Shown: positions 27,386 to 36,257 of the stretch, one piece after another | How the letters are laid out: each line of letters opens with the position of its first letter | How positions within the stretch are numbered: position 1 is the stretch's first letter | Assembly: GCF_002514735.1 (NCBI RefSeq) | Contig: NZ_KZ300476.1 | Location: 1 to 64,000 of the forward strand | Direction: 5' to 3' | From: Sediminicola luteus | Lineage (GTDB): Bacteria; Bacteroidota; Bacteroidia; Flavobacteriales; Flavobacteriaceae | Length of the DNA: 64,000 nt | Made by a program: the position numbers and the translations under genes | The notes under the pieces: generated by a model | Database searches by the model: none | The model's input: the letters and a program-made list of their open reading frames with translations, nothing else | What the model was told of the DNA's origin: nothing

Positions 27386-28609
27386 ATGCCAAAAACCATA
27401 GCCATCTTGGTTACCCTGGACACCAAAGACCAGGAAGCCGCTTACCTAAAAGACCAAATAGAAAGTAAAGGAGATAATGCCCTGATTATGGATATCGGGG
27501 TAATCGGAACGGCCGGAATTACGGCCGACCTTAGTCGTGAGTCCATTGCCGAGGCCGGTGGTACCCCTTTGCAACACATCTTGGAAAATCCGACACGGGA
27601 AGCGGCTGGCCCCATTATGGTGAAGGGTAGTATCGCATTATTACAAAAACTAATCACCGAAGACCGGGTACATGCCGTACTCGGTCTGGGTGGTACTCAG
27701 GGCACCACCAGTTGCTGTAACATTATGCAGGCCTTGCCTTATGGTTTTCCGAAGATTATGGTTTCTACCGTAGCCTCGGGGGACACCTCTAGCTTTGTAG
27801 GTATCAAGGATATTACCATGATGTTCTCGGTTAGTGATATATTGAAATTAAACCCCTTCACCCGAAAAGTACTTTCGAATGCTGCCGCTGCCGCTTGTGG
27901 TATGGCACAGACCGGAAGTGTCTTTGAGCAACAGAAAAGTGACAAACCCTTGATCGGGATCAGTAATCTTGGGGTGATTACCAAAGGTACCATTAAGGCC
28001 ATTGAACATTTTAATGCCAAAGGCTATGAGGTCATCGTTTTCCATGCCGTTGGTTCGGGCGGAAGGGCTATGGAACAAATGATGAAAGAAGGTATCATAG
28101 GAGCCGTTTTCGATTATGCCATGGGCGAAATCGCAGATGATGTATGGAAAGTACTCCGAGCCGGTGGCCCCGAACGTTTGACCGTTGCCGGAAAATTAGG
28201 ATTGCCCCAAGTTCTTTGCCCTGGCGGGGCCGAACATTTGGGCATTCTTGTTCCCGAAAACGAAGTACCGGAAGCCTATACCGATCACGACCATGTTTTT
28301 CACAGTCCTATTGTTTTCGTACCGCGATTGAATGCCCAGGAAATGGAGCAGGTGGCTGATTCGATTTGTGAACGTTTACAGCATACCCAAGGGAATGCTT
28401 ATTTTCTTTTACCCTTGCAAGGGGTGGGCGATTACTCGAAACCCGGAGGGGCTCTGGAGGACAAAGTTTCCGACGCTGCATTCTTTGCCCGTATCAAGGA
28501 AAAATTACCTAAAGGGATTACGCTAATGGAACGCGATGCCTATATAGAAGATACCGAATTCGTAACCGAAGCCGCCGACCTACTGATTTCACTAATAGAA
28601 AAACAATAA
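27386..28609 (+). CDS. Tm-1-like ATP-binding domain protein (UPF0261)
   Basis: 407 residues. The N-terminal Rossmann-like half starts with KTIAILVTLDTKDQEA, and there is a glycine-rich loop GLGGTQGTTSC near residue 95. A second alpha/beta half follows with GISNLGVITKG, FHAVGSGGRAME and LCPGGAEHL. This is the UPF0261/PF06792 family, equivalent to the N-terminal part of plant Tm-1, which binds a nucleotide. Its substrate in bacteria is undefined. It starts 5 nt after the TIM-barrel gene, and its TAA stop shares its last base with the ATG of the creatininase-family gene, so translation is coupled. Confidence 0.85.
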   Translation: MPKTIAILVTLDTKDQEAAYLKDQIESKGDNALIMDIGVIGTAGITADLSRESIAEAGGTPLQHILENPTREAAGPIMVKGSIALLQKLITEDRVHAVLGLGGTQGTTSCCNIMQALPYGFPKIMVSTVASGDTSSFVGIKDITMMFSVSDILKLNPFTRKVLSNAAAAACGMAQTGSVFEQQKSDKPLIGISNLGVITKGTIKAIEHFNAKGYEVIVFHAVGSGGRAMEQMMKEGIIGAVFDYAMGEIADDVWKVLRAGGPERLTVAGKLGLPQVLCPGGAEHLGILVPENEVPEAYTDHDHVFHSPIVFVPRLNAQEMEQVADSICERLQHTQGNAYFLLPLQGVGDYSKPGGALEDKVSDAAFFARIKEKLPKGITLMERDAYIEDTEFVTEAADLLISLIEKQ

Positions 28610-29346
28610 TGCAAGACTGGGAAAGCCGCTTGGCACATTTGCGGATAGAGCGTTTAAGACCCAAACAAATCGAGGCAGCCTTGGCCCTCCGCTCGATGGT
28701 TTATATACCGTTGGGGGCCTTGGAATACCACGGACACCACTTGCCCATTGGTTTAGATGCCATGACTGCCCACGGTCTGTGTTTACAAGCCTGTGAACAA
28801 ACTGGCGGATTGGTTATGCCCCCATTGTATTATGGAATGACAGGTAGTATTGGCCACCACCCTTGGACCATTTGTGTGGAAAAAGAGGAAACCCTAAAGC
28901 AATTATACCTAGACACCCTAAACCGATTGTCCGATTTTGGCATTGAACAAGCCGTACTATTTACAGGTCATTTCGGCCGTAGACAAATGGCTTTGATGGC
29001 CGAATTACAAAACGAATGGGATGCCAACGCCAGTAGCCTGCGCTTGAAATGTCTCTCGATCAGCGATTTACCTGGTGTTGCTATGCCGGGGGATCATGGG
29101 GCCCTATTCGAAACATCGGTATTGGCGCAGTTACACCCTGATCGGGTACATTTAAATGAATTACCGGACCAGACCGAATTCCCAGCCAATGACCCGGATG
29201 GTGATAGCTGGGGTGCCCATAGACGGGACCCAGAAAATGTCTTGTTCGGTATTTTGGGAGACGACCCCAGGGATTACCAGCCAGAACAAGCCCAAGCCTT
29301 GACCCAGGCCTTACTAAAAGGTGTGGTAGAACTTGTGGAAGCTTAG
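28609..29346 (+). CDS. Creatininase-family amidohydrolase
   Basis: 245 residues. Metal-site motifs of the creatininase/FAPy deformylase family are seen: PLGALEYHGHHLP (Glu and His ligands), LDAMTAHG (Asp), FTGHFGRRQ in place of the usual NGHGGN, and DHGALFETS (His and Glu). These enzymes open cyclic amides or remove formamide groups with Zn or Mn. The GHFGRRQ variant sets it apart from true creatininases, so its substrate is probably another amide or lactone. It is the last gene of the aldolase-Tm-1 operon. Its end overlaps the convergent FG-GAP gene by 4 nt. Confidence 0.85.
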   Translation: MQDWESRLAHLRIERLRPKQIEAALALRSMVYIPLGALEYHGHHLPIGLDAMTAHGLCLQACEQTGGLVMPPLYYGMTGSIGHHPWTICVEKEETLKQLYLDTLNRLSDFGIEQAVLFTGHFGRRQMALMAELQNEWDANASSLRLKCLSISDLPGVAMPGDHGALFETSVLAQLHPDRVHLNELPDQTEFPANDPDGDSWGAHRRDPENVLFGILGDDPRDYQPEQAQALTQALLKGVVELVEA

Positions 29347-30533
29347 TTTAAGGTATTCAAGAAAACGAATACGCCTTTCTTATTGGAGGTCAACACATCG
29401 GGTCTTCCATCGGCATTGATATCTTTAAGCTGGATTTGACGGCCTACCCCAGAATCGCCATCGATTAAATGGGGTTCAAAACTTACGGAGCCGTCAGCAT
29501 TCCGCTGGGTCTTAAACCAATAAAGTACGGCACCATCATGGCTTCCGGGATCCCTTCCGTTATGGGCATAAAAGCATTTACCGGTTACGATATCCAAAAC
29601 CCCATCGCCATCCATATCGGCTGCTTCCATGGCGTGTAATTGGCTAAAGTTGAATTCACCTTCGGTAGGCGTATCCGCCAAAATGCGATGTTCCTTAAAA
29701 GATGTTTGGCCAGCATCATCTTTTACTTGCTCGAACCACGACAGTCCGTAGGCATGGGCATTCAAGGCCGAAATCACATCGGCATCCCCATCGCCATCCA
29801 CATCAAAAACGGGCATTTGGGCCCCGCCCTGACCTTTGGAAAACCTATGGGCATGAAATTCCCAGGGGACACTTTCGCCCTTCCAATCCTGGGGTTGCTG
29901 CCACCATCCGGCATTGGCCAAAACATCGATTCGTCCGTCACCGTTGATATCCCCTACCCCTAAACCATGTATGAATACGGGAAATCTTTTTTTATCCTTT
30001 TTACTGATGCTAGCATCAATAGTACCGTTTAAGGAAATCCACCGGATACTACCTCCTGAAAAAGCCACTAGACTTGGTACCCCATTATGCCCGAAAAAAA
30101 TGGGCGACTCATTGCCCATGTCTTCCCACTGACGATCATAGGTTCCGGAAATGCTTTTTTGGGCCGGATCCAAAAGCAATTGAGCCGGACTACCGGGAAC
30201 CCCAATACGGACCACGTCGGCCAATCCACTTCCATCCAAATCCACTACCCTATTGAAAAAGCTTTTGGAATAGCCTGAAAGGCCGGGTCCGGTCAAAGGG
30301 AACTTTCTAAGGGAATCCAACAAAAAGGTTTTTCTAAAATCGGGGCCTAACCAGGCCTGGGCCCCTGCGACTACATCGAAATGCCCATCACCATTTAAAT
30401 CACCAGCGTCTATGCCTTCGGAAAGATAATCGGCCGTGAGTTGTATTTTTTCGAAAGATGCGGAGGTTTCCGTTTGGGCCTCTACTTGAAAGAGCCACGC
30501 CAAACCGATTAATAAAAGTATAGAATGCTTCAT
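29343..30533 (-). CDS. Secreted FG-GAP/VCBS repeat protein
   Basis: 396 residues with a signal peptide (FQVEAQ, ~20 residues). At least five FG-GAP-type calcium loops are visible (DLNGDGHFDVV, DLDGSGLADVV, DINGDGRIDVL, DVDGDGDADVI, DMDGDGVLDIV, DINADGRPDVL), implying a seven-bladed integrin-like propeller. No catalytic domain is attached. Such proteins often accompany secreted sugar-degrading enzymes in Bacteroidota, and this one is convergent with the aldolase-Tm-1 operon. Function is unknown; a ligand-binding or surface role is inferred. Confidence 0.85.
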   Translation of the reverse strand: MKHSILLLIGLAWLFQVEAQTETSASFEKIQLTADYLSEGIDAGDLNGDGHFDVVAGAQAWLGPDFRKTFLLDSLRKFPLTGPGLSGYSKSFFNRVVDLDGSGLADVVRIGVPGSPAQLLLDPAQKSISGTYDRQWEDMGNESPIFFGHNGVPSLVAFSGGSIRWISLNGTIDASISKKDKKRFPVFIHGLGVGDINGDGRIDVLANAGWWQQPQDWKGESVPWEFHAHRFSKGQGGAQMPVFDVDGDGDADVISALNAHAYGLSWFEQVKDDAGQTSFKEHRILADTPTEGEFNFSQLHAMEAADMDGDGVLDIVTGKCFYAHNGRDPGSHDGAVLYWFKTQRNADGSVSFEPHLIDGDSGVGRQIQLKDINADGRPDVLTSNKKGVFVFLNTLN

Positions 30534-30784
30534 AGAAATAGGAAATACTTGGGTAAGATACAGAATAGATCTGCAAAAATTGAGTTGGTTATACGAACGG
30601 CAAAAAATACATCGAAAATGGCAAATTGTTGCGAAAATGCCGTAAAGGTAGGTTGCTTAAACAGGGGACAAACGATGAAAAGCGAAACGAAGTAGTGGAA
30701 TTGACAATGGTTCTATGGTCTTTGTCCTTTTTTCCGAGTTCTGTATACCGAAAAAGGAGTAAATTGGCTTTTCAAAATTGATTT
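30534..30784. other. Divergent intergenic region between FG-GAP and LETM1-like genes
   Basis: 251 bp without a supported gene. An imperfect 6-bp inverted repeat ACGGCA/TGCCGT lies near 30597-30650. No clear TAnnTTTG box was found in either direction. Confidence 0.4.
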
Positions 30785-31972
30785 ATGAACCCATCTGCCT
30801 CTGGCTGGATAGACAAATTCGGTAGCCTTGACGCGAAAAACAAGAACGGCTACCTCAGTTTCGAAAGCCTATACGAAGACCTTAAGGCCACAGGCTTTAT
30901 ATATGGGTTTAACCTGTATTCCCCAGACTTCATTGAAACGGAGCATAAACTTCACGATGACGAAAAGGCAAAATTGAACCTTTTAAACGCGCTCTACCAA
31001 ACCTACGCCTTGGAGAAGGGTTCTCAAGACTTTGAACGGTTCATTGAAATTGTTTTCCAATTCTACCAAAAATTGGATGTAGGCAAGGTTTCCTTTCTAC
31101 AAAAGATCATTAGTGGTAAAAAGACCTCGGCCCAACTTGAAAAGCTACTCGATTCACGTATTCATATTGCCGACAATGTTTTTAGCAAGACCTTTACTTC
31201 TTTGGTGACCAACGGTCTACTATGTATCGATGTATTGACCTTTAGACGCTTTTTATCGGAATCGCGTGATATTTTGGGTTTTGCCCAAGAATTGGAATAT
31301 GCTACCATAGGTTTGGCCCTACAAAGTCTGGAAGCAAAGGAACCCCATAAAAAAGATAAAAAACTAGCCCATATACTAGAAGCCTCCCTTTCGTTCGTTG
31401 ATCATACCCCAACCTATTCAGAAACCCAGACCGGCATAAATCTCGAACGATTTGGAAAAAGTGAAAAAACCTATTTGCTCGATATGGCCTGTTTAACGGT
31501 ATGGGAAGACCAAGCCTTAAAATATGCCGAAACCGCCCGCATACATACTATTGGCCGGGAATTGGGCTTTGGCAAGGAAACCACTCGGGATTCCCTTTTT
31601 TGGGTGGGTAAATTCTTTGCGGAACATAAAGAAGACATTCCACATTATAAAGACCATAACCTAGCTACCCAGTTTTACGACAATATGTCTAAAATGGTAA
31701 ACCGTTTGATCAAGCGTAACTCAAAACGTTTGTTAAAGGAACTTTCGGAGAGTAAGGAACTGCTTTATCTGCTCACCCAATCGACCTTGCGGGATCTGGA
31801 TGCCGAGGAAAAGAAGAAAATTCAAAAACAATTGCTCGACATTTTTAAGAGTATTCCGTCTTTGGCCATTTTTATGTTGCCCGGTGGCGCGGTTTTGCTC
31901 CCTATTTTCATTAAGTTGATCCCTAAACTTTTACCTTCGGCCTTTGATGATAATCGTATTGAGGACGATTAA
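30785..31972 (+). CDS. LETM1-related protein
   Basis: 395 residues, mostly helical. The C-terminal segment IFMLPGGAVLLPIFIKLIPKLLPSAF (described here by its LPGG...LLP pattern, residues ~360-385) is the hallmark of LETM1-like proteins, which in mitochondria handle cation/proton exchange. Bacteroidota homologues are annotated as LETM1-related biofilm-associated proteins. No signal peptide and one clear membrane segment, the C-terminal one. It ends 23 nt from the convergent LytTR regulator gene. The biological role in bacteria is not established. Confidence 0.75.
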   Translation: MNPSASGWIDKFGSLDAKNKNGYLSFESLYEDLKATGFIYGFNLYSPDFIETEHKLHDDEKAKLNLLNALYQTYALEKGSQDFERFIEIVFQFYQKLDVGKVSFLQKIISGKKTSAQLEKLLDSRIHIADNVFSKTFTSLVTNGLLCIDVLTFRRFLSESRDILGFAQELEYATIGLALQSLEAKEPHKKDKKLAHILEASLSFVDHTPTYSETQTGINLERFGKSEKTYLLDMACLTVWEDQALKYAETARIHTIGRELGFGKETTRDSLFWVGKFFAEHKEDIPHYKDHNLATQFYDNMSKMVNRLIKRNSKRLLKELSESKELLYLLTQSTLRDLDAEEKKKIQKQLLDIFKSIPSLAIFMLPGGAVLLPIFIKLIPKLLPSAFDDNRIEDD

Positions 31973-31995
31973 GGTATATGGATAGGCATAATTCT

Positions 31996-32751
31996 TTATT
32001 CCAACCAGAGTTTAAAGTCTTTTACACGCTCGCGACTCACGATGATCTCGCCCTCTTTAAACTTGTTCATTTTTAACTGTAAACGGGAATTGGTATAGGA
32101 GACGATATCGGCAATATGGTTGATGTTCACATAAAACTTGCGACTCACCCTAAAAAAAGTTTCGGGCCTAAGTTCTTTTTCCAACAATTCCAATGTGGTT
32201 TCCATCAAATAATTACGCCCATCAATAGTCGCGGCATAGGTACCTTTGTTCTCACTGTAGAAACATTCGATATCATCGGCATGTAAGATTTTAATGTGCT
32301 GGCCCACCTTCACCGTAAAGCGTTTTTTATAGTCACGCTCAATAGGATTAACCAAAAGCTTTTTGATATCCTCAAAATCGAACCCACCCGTTTTTTGGGC
32401 AGCCGTACGTTGCCTAAATTTTTTAAGCGCCACCTCCAACTCTTCGTCGTCTATGGGCTTTAACAAATAATCGATACTATTCAATTTAAAGGCCTGTAGG
32501 GCATACTCGTCATAAGCTGTGGTAAAGATAACCGCAGAATCGATTTGTATCAGGTCGAAAATCTCGAACGAAAGCCCGTCGGATAATTGAATATCTAAAA
32601 AAATAAGGTCGGGCTGTTCGTTCTGTTGAAACCATTCAATAGATTCTTCTACCGAATGCAGCATGGCCAAAACGGGTACATCCATACCTTCTACCAAGCG
32701 TTTTAAACGACGTGCCGCCGGTCTTTCGTCTTCAATGATTATTGCCTTCAT
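31996..32751 (-). CDS. LytTR-family response regulator
   Basis: 251 residues. The receiver domain (~1-120) has the acidic pair in IIIEDERP, phospho-acceptor Asp53 (IFLDIQ), a Thr in FTTAYDE and Lys98 (LLKPID). A LytTR DNA-binding domain (~140-251) follows, with FYSENKGTY and FFRVSRKFYVNINHI. LytTR regulators bind two direct half-sites with a 21-bp period. It is the last gene of a seven-gene operon that also encodes its likely kinase (34184-35554). Such a repeat lies just upstream of the operon (36258-36291), suggesting autoregulation, and a matching site lies upstream of the TonB-dependent receptor. Confidence 0.95.
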   Translation of the reverse strand: MKAIIIEDERPAARRLKRLVEGMDVPVLAMLHSVEESIEWFQQNEQPDLIFLDIQLSDGLSFEIFDLIQIDSAVIFTTAYDEYALQAFKLNSIDYLLKPIDDEELEVALKKFRQRTAAQKTGGFDFEDIKKLLVNPIERDYKKRFTVKVGQHIKILHADDIECFYSENKGTYAATIDGRNYLMETTLELLEKELRPETFFRVSRKFYVNINHIADIVSYTNSRLQLKMNKFKEGEIIVSRERVKDFKLWLE

Positions 32752-32755
32752 CTAT

Positions 32756-33079
32756 TCAGTTTTGTTCTTTATCCAATATTTCTTTAAGCTTTCGCTGCTC
32801 CCAATTTCGTAGCCGCTCCGATTTTAACCAAAACACCTGAACCGCATGCACGATTAAAACAACCAACCATATTCCCGGAAAGAATATCAAGTTCCAATCT
32901 AGCCAATCGCCAAAGGCAGGATCTACGGCATCAAAATTCACAAAATAAAATCGAAACCCGAAAGCTCTTAACACCAAAAAAAATAACATTACGATTATAA
33001 AAACCCCGACATGATGGTAAAATCCCTTTATTTCCCGTACACGTTTTTGGGCCCTTGTATAAGCAGTATTAGTTTGCAT
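32756..33079 (-). CDS. 2TM domain protein (copy 1)
   Basis: 107 residues. The layout is a basic amphipathic N-terminus with a KRVREIKGFYHH motif, two transmembrane helices (~22-42 and ~66-86) and a C-terminal WEQRKLKEI helix. This is the 2TM family (PF13239-type) found next to or inside LytTR-linked histidine kinases in Bacteroidota. The loop between the helices is longer than in the 100-residue paralogues. It is 4 nt upstream of the response regulator gene and 1 nt after its neighbour. Function is unknown; a sensory or kinase-modulating membrane partner is inferred from context. Confidence 0.9.
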   Translation of the reverse strand: MQTNTAYTRAQKRVREIKGFYHHVGVFIIVMLFFLVLRAFGFRFYFVNFDAVDPAFGDWLDWNLIFFPGIWLVVLIVHAVQVFWLKSERLRNWEQRKLKEILDKEQN

Positions 33080-33080
33080 A

Positions 33081-33401
33081 TTAACGGTATTTATAACGTT
33101 CGGAATCTTGCTTATCCTTATCCATCAACTCTTGGATTTTACGCTCTTCCCAGTTCCTTCCCAAAAATGGAAAGTAGGCGAAGGCCCCCATGGCATGTAT
33201 CGCCACCCCGATTCCCCAAAAGAATAAGGTGAAAAAATGACCAAGTTGCCAAAAACTCTCCCCTTCCCTAAGATTTATGGCAATACTGGCCAAAATAAAG
33301 ATGTTGACCCCTAGGTATACCATAAAATGGATATAAAACCCTTTGATTTTATCGACCTTTTCCTTGGCCCTTTTGCGTTTTTGTTCTTCAATAGTCTCCA
33401 T
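33081..33401 (-). CDS. 2TM domain protein (copy 2)
   Basis: 106 residues from the ATG at 33401, which follows an A-rich stretch; an in-frame ATG at 33422 would add seven residues and cannot be excluded. It has the same plan as the neighbouring copies: KEKVDKIKGFYIHF, two membrane helices and WEERKIQELMDKD. The end FLGRNWEERKI resembles the C-terminus of the kinase-fused 2TM domain (GKGWEERKI), so this copy and the kinase domain may be closest relatives. Part of the seven-gene LytTR operon. Confidence 0.88.
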   Translation of the reverse strand: METIEEQKRKRAKEKVDKIKGFYIHFMVYLGVNIFILASIAINLREGESFWQLGHFFTLFFWGIGVAIHAMGAFAYFPFLGRNWEERKIQELMDKDKQDSERYKYR

Positions 33402-33503
33402 GATTTTTCTTTTTATGGCCATTATTTAGGCAGTTTTGGGCTTAGCCCAGTTACCCATTTCGTTATGGCCTATTCGTTTTTTGATATGTAATTACAATAA
33501 TTT

Positions 33504-33806
33504 TTATTCCCAACGGGAATTGTTTTGTTGTTCTTCCCTCTCCATAAATTCTTTGATTTTCTTTTGTTCCCAATGGCTACCTAACCTGCCATCTACAGCG
33601 AATATTTTTATACCTCCGATCACTAAGGCCAATCCGCAACCAAAGGCAACCCATAAAAACCAAGGATAACGCCATTCGTTCACATAATAATTGATGCCGC
33701 CGACCATAATTACCGTGGCTATGGAGATGGTTAAAAAGATGTAATAGTTCTTTATTTCCTGAACCCGTTTTTGGGCCCTTTCGTAACTGTGCTTATTTTG
33801 ATCCAT
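33504..33806 (-). CDS. 2TM domain protein (copy 3)
   Basis: 100 residues: MDQNKHSYERAQKRVQEIKNYY, two membrane helices (~24-42 and ~50-68) joined by NEWRYPWFLWV, then WEQKKIKEFMEREE. It is clearly paralogous to copy 4 (same length, same linker and same NNSRWE ending), so a local tandem duplication is likely. Operon member, 102 nt after the next 2TM gene going downstream and 62 nt from copy 4. Confidence 0.9.
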   Translation of the reverse strand: MDQNKHSYERAQKRVQEIKNYYIFLTISIATVIMVGGINYYVNEWRYPWFLWVAFGCGLALVIGGIKIFAVDGRLGSHWEQKKIKEFMEREEQQNNSRWE

Positions 33807-33868
33807 GATTGCCGTTGATTAAGGTGTTATTATTTCTAGTATTTTGGGTTATGGGAAAAGACATAGCG

Positions 33869-34171
33869 TTATTCCCAACGGGAATTTTGGTTATCTTCTT
33901 CTTTTTGCATGAGCTCTTTGATCTTACGTTTTTCCCATTGCGAACCCCATACCCCATTGATCCCGAACACCTTAAAGGCGCGAACAGCCGTGGCCAAAAC
34001 AACAATGGCAACAATCCATAAGAACCAAGGGTAACTCCATGCATTTAAATAGTAGTTAATTCCTGCCAAAATGATTACGGTTATTACAGAAGACATGAGC
34101 TTACTGTAAAACCCTTTTATTTCCAGTACCCGTTCTTGGGCCTTGTTATAACTATGTTGATTATTATCCAT
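33869..34171 (-). CDS. 2TM domain protein (copy 4)
   Basis: 100 residues: MDNNQHSYNKAQERVLEIKGFY, two membrane helices with NAWSYPWFLWI between them, and WEKRKIKELMQKEE ending QNSRWE. It is nearly co-linear with copy 3. It starts 12 nt after the stop of the histidine kinase gene, itself carrying a fifth 2TM domain. Confidence 0.9.
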   Translation of the reverse strand: MDNNQHSYNKAQERVLEIKGFYSKLMSSVITVIILAGINYYLNAWSYPWFLWIVAIVVLATAVRAFKVFGINGVWGSQWEKRKIKELMQKEEDNQNSRWE

Positions 34172-34183
34172 GATCCGATTGGT

Positions 34184-35554
34184 TTATTTTGTATTGTCTT
34201 GATCCATAAATTCGCGGATCTTACGTTCTTCCCATCCTTTTCCAAAGAAGGGATTATAGCCAAATGCTTCCATTCCATGAAACAAAAGTCCCAGACCCCA
34301 ACCCATAGTAGGGAAGATTACCCAAGGAAAACTTGTGGTATTATAGTTCAATAGGGCCAAACATGGGATAACGATGCAGTATGCGGTAAGGTTGCCATAA
34401 AAACCCTTCATGGCCTCTACCCTTTCCCGGGCCTTTTCGTATCGTTTGTCTTCTATATAGGTCTTTTGTTGTACAATTGGTTCCATTACTTCTATTTTTT
34501 TTGTCAATAAAGGCAGGCTTACACTAAAATCGGCCGCACTTTTAAGTATACGTACCTCCCTATCTGTTAACAGGTTGTAGCGTTGAACAATATTTCTTAA
34601 GCCCACCCCACTACTTTTTTTGACCACCTCTTTTTCTTGAAGGTTATTGGTAACGATTAAACTTCCCTGCTCTTCATATACCCTAACTTTTAGGGGTCTG
34701 GTTTGGGTTACCACATTGTGTTTTACGGCATTCTCCAACAACAACTGTAAGGACAAGGGAACCAATTTGGCTTCCGGGTTAGCTGCGGCATCGGGTATCT
34801 CGAAAACTATGCTATCTTCGAACCGCATTTTTAATAATCTAACATAGGTACGGGCAAAGGCCAACTCTTCATCTACACTTACCAAATCTTTATTTTTCTG
34901 TTCCAGTACGTAACGATACACTTTAGACAAGGAAGTAGTGAACTTCTGGGCCTGATCCGGGTCTTCGTCTATCAAACTGGTCAAAACATTTAAGCTATTG
35001 AACAGAAAATGCGGATCCAATTGATTTTTTAAGGCGTCGAATTTCGCTGATGCCGTACCCGCTATTATTTTTTGCTCGGTTACTTTTTTCTCTTGCCAAT
35101 GCTTGTAAAAATAAATGGCGTGATAGGTTATTGAAACGACTATAGCAATAAATAAAGTGGCCAAATAAATTAACGGATGTTCCCCTTTAATAAAGGTCTT
35201 CCAATCTTCGCCCTCAACAACCATTTCAAGGTTCAAACGAATAATAAACACCCCTAAAACCGTTAAGACCACACTGCCGATCGCACCAACCCACAGCCTA
35301 CGCTTTCCCGTTCCTTTCCAGTTAAACCGGGAATCTAACAAATCAAAATAACCGTAGTTGATCAGGGTTAGGCTAATCGCATAAATCTGGTGGTAGCCAA
35401 ACACTTGGAACAGGCCCGAATCGAACGAAAACGGTTTTCCAGACAACCACCTCACCAGGACTTCAATCAAGAAAATGATACAACCTATAATAAATCCGCT
35501 GTATAGATATTTTACCAGGCCGGTTTTACGATAATTTTGATTTGGATTCTGCAT
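34184..35554 (-). CDS. LytS-type sensor histidine kinase with fused C-terminal 2TM domain
   Basis: 456 residues. The N-terminus has four likely membrane helices (~15-33, ~52-70, ~88-105, ~128-148). The His_kinase domain follows, with phospho-accepting His182 in DPHFLFNSLN. The ATP-binding part has LLLENAVKHN and a GVGLRNIVQRY glycine box. Residues ~372-456 form a complete 2TM domain (YEKARERVEAMKGFYGN ... WEERKIREFM), fused after the catalytic domain; this adds two more helices at the C-terminus. The partner is the LytTR regulator at the end of the operon. The gene starts 8 nt after the TPR-like gene. The fusion implies that the free 2TM proteins may dimerise with, or substitute for, this domain. 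Confidence 0.94.
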   Translation of the reverse strand: MQNPNQNYRKTGLVKYLYSGFIIGCIIFLIEVLVRWLSGKPFSFDSGLFQVFGYHQIYAISLTLINYGYFDLLDSRFNWKGTGKRRLWVGAIGSVVLTVLGVFIIRLNLEMVVEGEDWKTFIKGEHPLIYLATLFIAIVVSITYHAIYFYKHWQEKKVTEQKIIAGTASAKFDALKNQLDPHFLFNSLNVLTSLIDEDPDQAQKFTTSLSKVYRYVLEQKNKDLVSVDEELAFARTYVRLLKMRFEDSIVFEIPDAAANPEAKLVPLSLQLLLENAVKHNVVTQTRPLKVRVYEEQGSLIVTNNLQEKEVVKKSSGVGLRNIVQRYNLLTDREVRILKSAADFSVSLPLLTKKIEVMEPIVQQKTYIEDKRYEKARERVEAMKGFYGNLTAYCIVIPCLALLNYNTTSFPWVIFPTMGWGLGLLFHGMEAFGYNPFFGKGWEERKIREFMDQDNTK

Positions 35555-35562
35555 TAGATTTA

Positions 35563-36195
35563 TTACTTAGATGCACAGTTGTTCAACAAAGTTTCGGCTC
35601 TTTCCTTACCCCAATCTGGGTAAAAAGGCCCCTTAGGCTTAAAAGTAGCAAAAAGTTCCATGGCCCGCTTAAGGTCGTTACAATAAACACTAGGGTCTTT
35701 GCCGAAAAACTGGGCGGCACCCATATTCCATTCGGCCTGTAAATAAACTACCCTCGGATTGTCAGGTTCCATTTGTTGTGCGGTAGCATACAAGGTTTGG
35801 ACCTTTGGTGACAAACTAGCGCCATATGTAGCCCCGTCAGAAGCGATATAGGCCGTATGTATCATGGCCTGTTGTACCATTATCTCAACGTTTTTCGGAC
35901 TAATGCCTTTGGCCACGTCTAAAAAACCTTGCGCTTTTTCCAATGTAGCTTGCAGTTTTTCAGAATCTTTCAATTTGGAAAAGGCATCTACATTTAGGGT
36001 TTGGGCCGCATAATAATAAGGCAACCAGTTATCTGGTGTGGCCATGGCAATACGCTCAAACATATGGGAAGCTTCAATGAATTTTCCATCATTGTACAAT
36101 CCGAATGCTTTTTCCATACCTTGGGTGTACTTGTCTTGTGCATTAATACTTAGCGAGAGTATCATTAACACTACTAGGGTAACTGTTCGTTTCAT
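35563..36195 (-). CDS. Secreted TPR-like protein heading the LytTR/2TM operon
   Basis: 210 residues with a signal peptide (SLSINAQ, ~19 residues). The mature protein is alpha-helical with TPR-like pairs (AFGLYNDGKFIEASHMFERI, then ATPDNWLPYYYAAQ and PDNPRVVYLQAEWNMG). Cys residues near the C-terminus (VYCNDLK, NNCASK) may form a disulfide. First gene of the operon, with a -7 box at 36220-36227 and a LytTR-type direct repeat at 36258-36291. A periplasmic sensing or scaffold role for the kinase system is inferred only from position. Confidence 0.85.
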   Translation of the reverse strand: MKRTVTLVVLMILSLSINAQDKYTQGMEKAFGLYNDGKFIEASHMFERIAMATPDNWLPYYYAAQTLNVDAFSKLKDSEKLQATLEKAQGFLDVAKGISPKNVEIMVQQAMIHTAYIASDGATYGASLSPKVQTLYATAQQMEPDNPRVVYLQAEWNMGAAQFFGKDPSVYCNDLKRAMELFATFKPKGPFYPDWGKERAETLLNNCASK

Positions 36196-36219
36196 TTCGT
36201 TTTAGTTTTGATTACGACA

Positions 36220-36227
36220 CAAAAATG
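36220..36227 (-). promoter_or_regulatory. Degenerate -7 box of the LytTR/2TM operon
   Basis: On the minus strand CATTTTTG matches TAnnTTTG at 7 of 8 positions and gives a leader of about 20 nt. The same T-to-C change is seen at the TonB-receptor promoter (63387-63394), fitting an activator-dependent promoter. Confidence 0.55.
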
Positions 36228-36257
36228 AAAACAAGCAGTTCCTATTTCAAGTAAAGC

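Noticed and set aside
30731-30755. Two CCGA-containing segments upstream of the LETM1-like gene
   Set aside because: They are 14 bp apart rather than 21 and share too few bases.
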